From the NCBI GenBank assembly GCA_034667645.1, contig JAXDQV010000020.1, forward strand, positions 1 to 7,877: a stretch of DNA of 7,877 bases, written 5' to 3'. Under the pieces are notes generated by a model. That model was not told where the DNA came from and searched no databases. It saw only the letters and a program-made list of their open reading frames with translations. A program made the position numbers and the translations under genes. Of this stretch, positions 1 to 6,315 are shown piece after piece. Position 1 is the first letter of the stretch. Each line of letters opens with the position of its first letter. Source of the stretch: JAJPJG01 sp034667645. Its GTDB lineage: Bacteria > Verrucomicrobiota > Verrucomicrobiia > Chthoniobacterales > Chthoniobacteraceae.

Positions 1-1274
1 CCAGACGTTTGCAGGACGGTTCCGATCCCGTTTGCCCCGATGTTTATGTTGAAGTTAGTGGAGGCGTTTCCGGTAATATTAACACCACTATCGAGCACGA
101 GGGAATTGACAGTTCCATTTGCTGACAGAGTAGTTGAAGCGCTGGGGCGGGCGTTAATCGTAGCACCTGTCCAAGTCGATTGGTCTCCAGTTGTGTAGCT
201 CGAATACTTCGTCAGCGCCGCCCCCGCCCCGGAATGCGTGGCAAAGTTCACCACCCCAGTCCCCGCGGCACTAGGATCAATAATAACGACGTAGGGCAGG
301 ATGCCATTACTCAAGGTTGCCGCCGTAGTGACTGAGATGCGATTTCGATCATTCACACCCAAACCGCTTCCGGTCAAGCTAACAATACCTCCCGCGCTGC
401 GCGCCAGCGACGCCAAAGTAAGAATCGAAGTGCCATCGGCTGCAGCCTGGCTGGTGTTGATGTTCAGCGTGCCGGCTCCAGTTGTAACCGCTCCGACTGA
501 CTCGCTGTAATTGGTAGCGGCGGCGCCATCGTTATTAAAATTGAGTGTGCCCCCGCCTGCGGCGCTGGCAAACGTGCCTGCGATGCGGTCCCCGTTGTTT
601 GCCGCAGACGTGTTATTAAGAGTAAGCGTGCCGCGACCATTAAGAGTGATGCCGCTGCTGCTGGCTATCGCGCCGTTCGCGCCGCTCAGGGTTATCGTGC
701 CGCGCTGAATGGTGGTCGCGCCGTTGTAGGTGTTCGCACCAGATAGCGTCAGTGTTCCGGCACCCGTCTTGGTAAGAGTGAAAGCACCGCTGATTTGATT
801 ATTGGCCGTCAAGCCACCCGCACCGATGCTCCATGTCTGGTTGGCCCCCAAGGCGATGAGGACTCCCTGATTCGCCGTGACAGAACCGATGGTCACGGCA
901 CCTGCCCCAGTGGTCAGCCCGCTTTGAAGAGTCAATGTCTTATCGGACCCGCTGTTGGCATTGGTCAAAGTAACGGCAGCCGTGTCTGTGAAAGCGATGG
1001 TCTTGGCAAAAGCGTTGGCAGCGACATCGATGTTCAGAGCGCCGGCTGAGTTAAGAGGGCCGAGAATCGTCAAATCATCCGCAGTGGTGGGCACGTTGTT
1101 TCCAGTCCAGCCTGAATCCCAAGTGGCATCGGTCGCGCCAATCCAGTTATAAGCCGTCGCCTGTGCGGACTGCCCGGCAAACAGCGCGGCGATAGAGCCA
1201 GCGAGGATGAACGAAGTCCGGAGGTGGCGAGCAGTGCACACGCCAACCTTGGCAGACATATTGAGGATATTCAT
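1..1274 (-). CDS. Secreted autotransporter-associated beta-strand-repeat (PATR) protein, 5' part (runs off left edge)
   Basis: I translated this frame by hand from an ATG at 1274-1272. It stays open for about 424 codons to position 1, so the gene is cut by the window edge. The N-terminus looks like a signal peptide: a basic stretch with R16 and R19, a hydrophobic core around F22-F32, and a probable AQA cleavage site at residues 37-39. The mature protein begins with a Trp/Asn-rich stretch (YNWIGATDATW) typical of beta-strand-repeat surface proteins. A good PATR motif lies at residues 165-185 (TKTGAGTLTLSGANTYNG), with weaker repeats after it (GRGTLTLNNTS, GGGTLNFNNDG, GAGTLNINTSQ). Composition is rich in Gly, Ala, Thr, Ser and Asn with almost no Cys, as in extended beta-helix passengers. 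The family is exported; in Verrucomicrobia such proteins often end in a PEP-CTERM anchor, but the C-terminus is not visible. Its role is unknown, probably surface or matrix. ATG at 1259 is an in-frame alternative start; neither has a clear Shine-Dalgarno. The 403-bp gap upstream suggests its own transcription unit. Confidence 0.88.
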   Translation of the reverse strand, partial: MNILNMSAKVGVCTARHLRTSFILAGSIAALFAGQSAQATAYNWIGATDATWDSGWTGNNVPTTADDLTILGPLNSAGALNIDVAANAFAKTIAFTDTAAVTLTNANSGSDKTLTLQSGLTTGAGAVTIGSVTANQGVLIALGANQTWSIGAGGLTANNQISGAFTLTKTGAGTLTLSGANTYNGATTIQRGTITLSGANGAIASSSGITLNGRGTLTLNNTSAANNGDRIAGTFASAAGGGTLNFNNDGAAATNYSESVGAVTTGAGTLNINTSQAAADGTSILTLASLARSAGGIVSLTGSGLGVNDRNRISVTTAATLSNGILPYVVIIDPSAAGTGVVNFATHSGAGAALTKYSSYTTGDQSTWTGATINARPSASTTLSANGTVNSLVLDSGVNITGNASTNFNINIGANGIGTVLQTS

Positions 1275-1375
1275 TTTATTGGGGGGATTGAAAGTTGGGG
1301 AACCTTCCTGAGCTGCCTTGTTACGCCTTGGGGGATAGTCTTCGAAAAAATCGAGAGTAACCTAATTGAAACTCC

Positions 1376-1395
1376 GCAGAAACCTCCGCTTCTGC
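1376..1395. repeat. Short inverted repeat (6-bp stem) upstream of the PATR gene
   Basis: GCAGAA (1376-1381) and TTCTGC (1390-1395) are perfect inverted copies around an 8-base loop. The element lies about 100 bp upstream of the PATR start codon, where a regulator site or a leader-RNA hairpin could sit. At 6 bp it may occur by chance. Confidence 0.3.
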
Positions 1396-1523
1396 ACAAC
1401 AGGTTGAAAAAGCTGCGCTCTTTTCTCCAACGAAGCGATGAAAAACGAGATAATTTTTGGAGGAGAATGCCCAGAACGGGGCGAAAATCGGACTCAGGTG
1501 AATCAAATTCATGATGCGGGTGT

Positions 1524-1543
1524 TTTCCTACAGTGGCAGGAAA
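1524..1543. repeat. Short inverted repeat (6-bp stem) in the intergenic gap
   Basis: TTTCCT (1524-1529) and AGGAAA (1538-1543) form a perfect 6-bp stem around an 8-base loop. No T-run follows on the minus strand, so a classical intrinsic terminator is unlikely. It could be chance. Confidence 0.25.
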
Positions 1544-1589
1544 TCGGGGGCGGCGCAGGCTACACCGTGCTCTTATGAAGTCAACGAGG

Positions 1590-1630
1590 TTTTCTAGGTT
1601 TCGGAAGCGATGGCCGTGATTCCTAGAAAA
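1590..1630. repeat. 9-bp inverted repeat downstream of the Fe-S gene
   Basis: TTTTCTAGG (1590-1598) and CCTAGAAAA (1622-1630) are perfect inverted copies separated by 23 bases, about 50 bp past the stop codon of the iron-sulfur gene. In RNA this would be an AT-rich 9-bp stem with a large loop and no U-tract, so it is a poor intrinsic terminator. As DNA, the half-site centres lie 32 bp apart, close to three helical turns, which would suit a dimeric or tetrameric DNA-binding protein. Function unknown. Confidence 0.5.
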
Positions 1631-1657
1631 TCGAGGATTTCCAGAAGGATTTCCTAG
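1617..1657. repeat. Tandem GGAAATCC repeats and CTAGGAA half-sites
   Basis: On the minus strand GGAAATCC occurs twice with a 12-bp period (1647-1654 and 1635-1642). The longer word CTAGGAA occurs at 1651-1657 and 1620-1626, 31 bp apart, and the second copy overlaps one arm of the inverted repeat at 1590-1630. The cluster of related AT-rich words looks like an operator or a decayed repeat. No known regulator site is recognised. Confidence 0.35.
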
Positions 1658-1677
1658 CCCCGGTATAACCGCCGTCT

Positions 1678-4191
1678 TCAGCGTCGCCTGCCTGCTTTTT
1701 TCATGGCCCGCTGCAGCAATTCCTCGCCGGTCATGCGGGAGGCGGCCTCGTGCGGGCAGGAGGAAACGCAACGCGGTTGGGGCGCCGAGAGGTGGCCGTG
1801 AGCGTCGCAGAGGTCGCAGGTGGCGGCCTTCGGTTGCGCAATTTTCACGGTCCGGCCCTGGCGTTCCGGATCAGGCGCCTGGATGCGGCGCTGCTGATTG
1901 GGGATCATGAAAATATTTCCGTAAGGGCAATTGGAGGCGCAGAGGCCGCAGCCGATGCAGTGGTCCTCGATGACGATCTGCAGATGCTTGCCGCGATGAA
2001 TGGAATCCACCGGGCAGCCCACCATGCAATGGGGATCGGCGCAGGAGCGGCAGGCGGTGCCGATGAGGAAGTTTTCAAAGCGCAGTCCATCCCGGAGCAA
2101 CCGGGTAACCGGCACGCCATGCGACTCGGTGCCATGCTGCTGCACGCAGCCGCGGGTGCATTCGTCGCAGCGGGTGCAGAGATCGAGGTCGAGCACGAGC
2201 AGGCTGCGGCCCTCGTAGAGCCCCTGATCCACGTATTGGCGGAGCAACGGGTTGGTTGTTTCATCACTGCGCAGGCGGGCCAGCGATTGTTCGACCAGCC
2301 GTCGGCGAAGGATGGGAAACTGGCGCAACATCGGAAGGAAATCGGCCCGGCTCACGCGTGCCAGTTCCAGTTGCCCCAGCGCAGAGCAGGTGGCCGACCG
2401 GACGCCGGCCGGAATGGCGTCGCTGACGTTGGCCCCCGCGCGGTCAAGGGCGGCCTGGATCGCCGCATCCGCCTCGTCCACGCTCTTGAGAGCGTCGTCG
2501 TGCGAGAACGCCAAAAGTCCGATCTCGCCAAGAACGGTGCCGGGACCACGCGACAAAACTTTGGCCTCGCTCCCGTAGCGCTGGATCCCGATCCGCACAT
2601 GACCGAGCCGCACCAGGTAAAGATCGTTCACGCGGTCCCCCTGCCGGAACAGCACCTGGCCGGGGCCAACGCGCACAAAGCTAATGCGTTGTCGCAGGTA
2701 GTTGACGATGCGCCGATACTCGCTCCTTTCGATGCCTTGAAAAAGTTCCGAGCATTCCAGGGCGAGATCTAGCGAACGTTCGCGGTAAGCCGTCTCGAAC
2801 TTCCTGCGCTGGCTGGGCAGCCGCATCAGGCGGTCTAGAACATTGCGCCGCACTTCCCAGACCTCCCCCTTTTCCAAGGCGACGACATCGGCGGAACGCG
2901 GAGAACCGCTCAGGCAGGCCATCTCGCCCACGATGATGTCGGCGGGAGTCAGCTCGACCCGAAACAGCGGCTTGTTTGCAAAAGGTGAAAGCAGCCCGCC
3001 GAGGAACTCCTTCTTTGGCGGCAACATGGAGAAGACCGTCGCGGCGACCTTTCCACTTTTTATGATAAAAGCAGTGTTGCCGGCCTCTCCCTGGCTGCAC
3101 AGCACCTGCCCCTTTTTGGTCCGGCGGCGGATGACCAGTCCCTGTTGCCAGAGGAGGAACTTGGGTGGAACGCCGGCAAACAAAGGATCGGCGATCAATT
3201 CTCTCGCTGACAAGACCTCGGCTGAACGTCCGTGAGCGATGGCCTTGAGCCGCGCGACGGGCTTGAAGGTGATGGCGCTGGTCGGGCAGGAAACCATGCA
3301 CTCGCCGCACTGGACGCAGGTGGATTCTCCCATCGGCTGGTTCAGATCGAAGCTGATGCCCGCGGTCACGCCTTTGCCGGTGCGACCGATCACATGATTC
3401 TCCATCACGTCGTCGCACGCGCGCACGCATCGGTCGCACAAAATGCACGCGCTGTGGTCCACGATGAAAACCGGCGACGACAGATCGAGCGGCCGCCGGC
3501 CGACCTTCGGGGCTGGCGCGGGGGGCGCGTCGGAAAGAACGTCCAACTTCAGGCGGGAGGCGGACACAGCGCAGCGCTCGGTCATTCGCCCCAGCTCATT
3601 AAAGTGCGACAACTCCTCCGTCGGCGCTGGAGGGGGAGCAGGCTTGAGATGATCCGCCGCCAACAACTCCGTCACCACGCCCACGGCCTGCCGGACCCGC
3701 TCGCCGTCTGGTCCCGGCGCCTCCATCGTAAAAACTTCCATTCCTTCTTTCACCTGGTGCTGACACGCCGGGAGCAGCTTTCGCTCGGCCGCGCGTCTGC
3801 CCCGTTTTTGACCGTAGATCTGGACGACACAAAGGCGGCACACGGCGACGGGCGACATGTGCGGGAGATGGCACAAGGTCGGGATCGGTATCTTGATTTC
3901 ATCCCCCGGTTGCTTCACGTAAAGCGAGCGTGCGGCGTCGTAGATCGTGGTGTAGCGCGGCTTGCTGCGTCCTTCCGCGTCCGTCACGATATTCCCGTTC
4001 GCGTCTTTCAAAGGTTCAGCCAGCGGGACGGTGATGGGCTGACCGTCGATCTGAAGAGTGACCCTTTTTTCGTAGTCAGACTCGGTCGGCGCATCGAGGC
4101 GAACGAGCTGTCCATTGATGTCGCGGCTGAACAACCCTTCGTCATCATCGCGGATGAAGGGCCGGGCTACGGGATCGGGTGTTACTGGCAT
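1678..4191 (-). CDS. NuoG-like/HybA-like multi-cluster iron-sulfur protein with two cyclic-nucleotide-binding domains
   Basis: An 837-residue electron-transfer fusion, probably cytoplasmic (no signal peptide, Tat motif or membrane segment). Residues 40-160 are a NuoG/HoxU-like 2Fe-2S domain with C107, C118, C121 and C143. Residues 240-310 form a two-cluster ferredoxin (C249/252/255/259 and C292/295/298/302). About 330-460 is a CRP-type cyclic-nucleotide-binding domain with a near-canonical phosphate-binding cassette (GEMACLSGSPRSAD, from G422). About 475-640 is a second such domain, whose cassette (GEIGLL from G555 to R598) is split by roughly 33 extra residues. Residues 660-825 are a HybA/DmsB-like ferredoxin with four Cys quartets (672/675/678/682, 714/717/722/726, 745/748/751/755, 792/795/808/812). 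Cysteine count predicts seven clusters. The usual His-Cys cluster motif of NuoG, expected near 180-210, is replaced by a Pro-rich linker. The start is the ATG at 4191, which has a well-spaced ribosome-binding site; a GTG at 4194 would add one residue. It likely accepts or donates electrons via the NuoEF-like protein encoded just upstream; the final partner is unknown. Confidence 0.9.
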   Translation of the reverse strand: MPVTPDPVARPFIRDDDEGLFSRDINGQLVRLDAPTESDYEKRVTLQIDGQPITVPLAEPLKDANGNIVTDAEGRSKPRYTTIYDAARSLYVKQPGDEIKIPIPTLCHLPHMSPVAVCRLCVVQIYGQKRGRRAAERKLLPACQHQVKEGMEVFTMEAPGPDGERVRQAVGVVTELLAADHLKPAPPPAPTEELSHFNELGRMTERCAVSASRLKLDVLSDAPPAPAPKVGRRPLDLSSPVFIVDHSACILCDRCVRACDDVMENHVIGRTGKGVTAGISFDLNQPMGESTCVQCGECMVSCPTSAITFKPVARLKAIAHGRSAEVLSARELIADPLFAGVPPKFLLWQQGLVIRRRTKKGQVLCSQGEAGNTAFIIKSGKVAATVFSMLPPKKEFLGGLLSPFANKPLFRVELTPADIIVGEMACLSGSPRSADVVALEKGEVWEVRRNVLDRLMRLPSQRRKFETAYRERSLDLALECSELFQGIERSEYRRIVNYLRQRISFVRVGPGQVLFRQGDRVNDLYLVRLGHVRIGIQRYGSEAKVLSRGPGTVLGEIGLLAFSHDDALKSVDEADAAIQAALDRAGANVSDAIPAGVRSATCSALGQLELARVSRADFLPMLRQFPILRRRLVEQSLARLRSDETTNPLLRQYVDQGLYEGRSLLVLDLDLCTRCDECTRGCVQQHGTESHGVPVTRLLRDGLRFENFLIGTACRSCADPHCMVGCPVDSIHRGKHLQIVIEDHCIGCGLCASNCPYGNIFMIPNQQRRIQAPDPERQGRTVKIAQPKAATCDLCDAHGHLSAPQPRCVSSCPHEAASRMTGEELLQRAMKKAGRRR

Positions 4192-4193
4192 CA

Positions 4194-6236
4194 CTAGCCT
4201 TTCCCGCGATCGCTGCCGGCAAGGTGCCGGGAGACATCGTCGTCGAAGTAATTCACGACGGTTCTCAGCGGCACCGGCACCGAACGACCCAAACCGCAGA
4301 TGGACGTCAGCTCGATCGCCTTGCCGATTTCTTTGACCAGCGGCAGAAGCTCATCCTTCCAACGAGTGGAACCTATGGCGCCGTCCAATAGGTGGGTGCC
4401 AAGAGAAACCAGCTTCTGCGAACCCAACCGGCAAGGCACGCATTTGCCACACGACTCATTCCGGAAAAACTCGAGGGAGTTCAGAGCCTGCTCCGCCATG
4501 TCACGACCTTCCGCGTAAATAACCAATCCGGCGCCCAAGGCCTGCGTCGGGCTCAGTGCGCGGAACAAATTCAACTCGAGCTCGAGATCGAGAATGTCCA
4601 GCTCAGTGGCCGCCGGATCAAATCCGCGGCGCGCCGCGAGCGCCTGCCAGGTCTTGTTGTTCACGTGATCCCGAGGGAGACCGGAGCCGGCAGTGAGTCG
4701 CGCGGGGAGAAAGCCGCCCGAGGGACCGGAAGGAGCAAAGGCCTTGAGCTTGCGGCCGCCAGAAATCCCTCGGCAATATTGCTCTCCATAAACAAGTTCC
4801 CGCAAGGTGAGTCCCATCGGGACTTCGTAAACTCCAGGCCGATTCACGTCGCCGGAGACGGAGAACAGGCGCCTTCCCTTCCAACCATTCACTCCCAAAT
4901 CCGCGTAGCTCTTTCCGCCATAAGTGCAGATATACGGGACCCACGCAAACGTCTCGACGTTACTAACCAGCGTCGGCAAGTCTTCGAGGCCATTGGTTTC
5001 CAGCTTCGGCGGCATGTTTCGCGGTTCGCCACGCCGGTCAGACATGGCTTCGATCAACGCGCTCTGTTCGCCACAAATGTAGCCGCCCGGACTGACAAAG
5101 ACCGAGATCGAAAAAGAGCGTCCAAGTTCCGGCGCGTTTTCACCGCAAAATCCCATTTGCTCGGCACGTCGGATTTCCTCGCGGCACGCTTCGATCTGTT
5201 GCACATATTCGTGGCGGATGTAGATAAAACCCTGGGTCGCTTCGGTAAGCAGCCCGGCCAGGATTACTCCCTCGACCACGAGGTGCGGATAGCGGAGGAG
5301 AAGCTCGCGATCCTTGAACGTGCCGGGCTCACTTTCGTCGCCGTTGACGACGATGAATGCGCGATCGTCGGAGTGGCGTTTGCGGGCGGTTCGGACGGCG
5401 TCCCTCACATCCCGCCATTTCTGAGTCGCGGGAATCCCGGCTCCGCCCATTCCCCGGAGGTCCGAGTCCTCAAGCTCTTTCAGGACGTTGTCGGACCAGC
5501 CGCCAAGATCCGCGCCTTTGGCCCACTCCTCTTCCGTCCGCCAGCATTCCACCGCTTTGATCACCTCGGGATCATCGGAAAAGCCGGCGCGCACATCACC
5601 GATGGCGCCCGCGCGAAATTGCTCGATCCGGCCACGAGCCCATTCTTTTAACGCCAGGGCTTCGGCTGCCGAATCCAACGCCGCGTCTCTCGCTGCCGCC
5701 ACTTTTCTGACCGCCGCGTAATCCGATAAGTTCGCGCCATAAGGATTGATGACAGAATCGTGGGGCGAGTAAGCCTGATCGCGGTCATGGTCGGGAGCGG
5801 GCGCTGCGTCATGGAGACAAGCCTCCACGATGGTTCGAAGTTCGTCACTGGAGCGACTAAAGTAGTAGCGCTCGTGTTCCGCGGCAGCGGTGGAGAGGCA
5901 AGCGGCTGGTGCGCGATCACATCGCCCGAGGCAGGACACACCTTGGATGCTGACGTTGTCACCCGCCCGTGAGTGCAAGTCTTGCAAAATTGTTGCCGAG
6001 CCGGCCATGTGGCAGGCCATGTCTCGACAAACCCGCAGCGTGACTTTCTCGGGAGGAGAAAGGAGGAAGTGGGGAAAGAAACTAGCGACCGCCTGCAGCC
6101 GATAGAGCGGAACGCCGCTCTCCGTCGAGAACTGCTCCAGAGCTTCTTTTTTCAAATAACCGAACTCGCGTTGAATCCGCTGCAAGGCCGGAACAAGCGT
6201 GGCGCCGTAAAGAGGAACGGACGCGGGGGTTTTCAT
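4194..6236 (-). CDS. NuoE-NuoF-like fusion: NAD(P)H-oxidising flavin/iron-sulfur diaphorase subunit
   Basis: A 680-residue protein fusing the 24-kDa and 51-kDa NADH-dehydrogenase folds. Residues 1-150 are a NuoE-like thioredoxin-fold domain with 2Fe-2S ligands C70, C75, C102 and C106 (CRDMAC, CLGRC). The NuoF part follows: RGMGGAGIP at 261-269 and NGDESEPGTFKDRELL at 298-313 fit FMN/NADH binding, YICGEQSALI at 386-395 is conserved, SLBB covers about 455-515, and the N3-type 4Fe-4S ligands are C596, C599, C602 and C647. The terminal SICGLG is closer to FdsB/HndC/HoxF-type subunits than to respiratory NuoF. It should carry one FMN, one 2Fe-2S and one 4Fe-4S cluster and exchange hydride with NAD(H) or NADP(H) in the cytoplasm. 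The extra C-terminal ferredoxin of some bifurcating HydB proteins is absent. I chose the ATG at 6236 because the family N-terminus starts there. A TTG at 6296 would add 20 mostly basic residues, but its AAGGA is too close to act as a normal ribosome-binding site. The downstream NuoG-like partner overlaps the stop codon. Confidence 0.93.
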   Translation of the reverse strand: MKTPASVPLYGATLVPALQRIQREFGYLKKEALEQFSTESGVPLYRLQAVASFFPHFLLSPPEKVTLRVCRDMACHMAGSATILQDLHSRAGDNVSIQGVSCLGRCDRAPAACLSTAAAEHERYYFSRSSDELRTIVEACLHDAAPAPDHDRDQAYSPHDSVINPYGANLSDYAAVRKVAAARDAALDSAAEALALKEWARGRIEQFRAGAIGDVRAGFSDDPEVIKAVECWRTEEEWAKGADLGGWSDNVLKELEDSDLRGMGGAGIPATQKWRDVRDAVRTARKRHSDDRAFIVVNGDESEPGTFKDRELLLRYPHLVVEGVILAGLLTEATQGFIYIRHEYVQQIEACREEIRRAEQMGFCGENAPELGRSFSISVFVSPGGYICGEQSALIEAMSDRRGEPRNMPPKLETNGLEDLPTLVSNVETFAWVPYICTYGGKSYADLGVNGWKGRRLFSVSGDVNRPGVYEVPMGLTLRELVYGEQYCRGISGGRKLKAFAPSGPSGGFLPARLTAGSGLPRDHVNNKTWQALAARRGFDPAATELDILDLELELNLFRALSPTQALGAGLVIYAEGRDMAEQALNSLEFFRNESCGKCVPCRLGSQKLVSLGTHLLDGAIGSTRWKDELLPLVKEIGKAIELTSICGLGRSVPVPLRTVVNYFDDDVSRHLAGSDRGKG
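4198..4205 (-). promoter_or_regulatory. Ribosome-binding site and coupled stop/start of the Fe-S protein gene
   Basis: On the minus strand GGGAAAGG ends six bases before the ATG at 4191, inside the last codons of the NuoEF-like gene. The junction reads TAGTGATG: the TAG stop (4196-4194) shares its G with a possible GTG start, directly followed by ATG. The spacing favours ATG over GTG. The arrangement predicts translational coupling and a fixed ratio of the two proteins. Confidence 0.75.
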
Positions 6237-6315
6237 CTTTGCGTAAAGCAAGCTGCCGATCAGGCGAAGGCGACCGAAGCGGCGATTCCGAAACAAATCC
6301 TTCGCATGGTCAAAG
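6237..6315 (-). other. Short spacer between the propeller gene and the NuoEF-like gene
   Basis: These 79 bp separate the stop of the LVIVD/cytochrome gene from the preferred ATG of the diaphorase gene. The frame of the diaphorase is open here and contains a TTG at 6296, so part of it could be coding. I see no terminator hairpin and no promoter, consistent with one transcript. Confidence 0.5.

Larger units (their letters stand above)
1275..1677. other. Intergenic region between the Fe-S protein gene and the PATR gene
   Basis: This 403-bp stretch lies downstream of the iron-sulfur gene and upstream of the PATR gene, both on the minus strand, so it should hold the terminator of one and the promoter of the other. 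I found no convincing intrinsic terminator (no GC-rich stem followed by a T-run) and no confident -35/-10 pair. It does contain a 9-bp inverted repeat, a tandem 8-bp repeat and two 6-bp hairpins, listed separately. Short open frames that cross it on either strand have no recognisable product and no ribosome-binding site, so I treat it as non-coding. Confidence 0.7.

Noticed and set aside
1321..1512. Minus-strand 63-codon open frame in the gap before the PATR gene
   Set aside because: Considered as a small protein or leader peptide. It has an ATG but no ribosome-binding site or recognisable feature, and frames of this length are expected by chance.
1590..1630. Intrinsic terminator for the redox operon
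   Set aside because: The stem is AT-rich, the loop is 23 bases and no T-run follows on the minus strand, so it is recorded only as an inverted repeat.
1271..1771. Minus-strand open frame of 166 codons crossing the intergenic gap
   Set aside because: It starts inside the Fe-S gene in another frame, its product is Arg/Phe/Ser-rich with no domain, and it has no ribosome-binding site.
2393..2527. Frameshift or assembly error as the cause of the split cNMP cassette
   Set aside because: The frame is continuous on both sides and returns to a recognisable cNMP sequence (VRSAT), so a true in-frame insertion is the simpler reading.
1750..2772. Long plus-strand open frame of 340 codons
   Set aside because: It is antisense to the C-terminal ferredoxin and second cNMP domain of the Fe-S protein, with no motif of its own.
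3232..4197. Plus-strand open frame of 321 codons opposite the N-terminal part of the Fe-S protein
   Set aside because: Shadow frame with His/Arg-rich composition and no family resemblance; the minus strand has well-formed Cys motifs throughout.
4392..5651. Long plus-strand open frame of 419 codons
   Set aside because: It lies entirely opposite the NuoEF-like gene, whose family motifs and cofactor ligands are clear. The plus-strand product is Arg/Ala-rich with no recognisable domain, as expected for an antisense shadow in GC-rich DNA.
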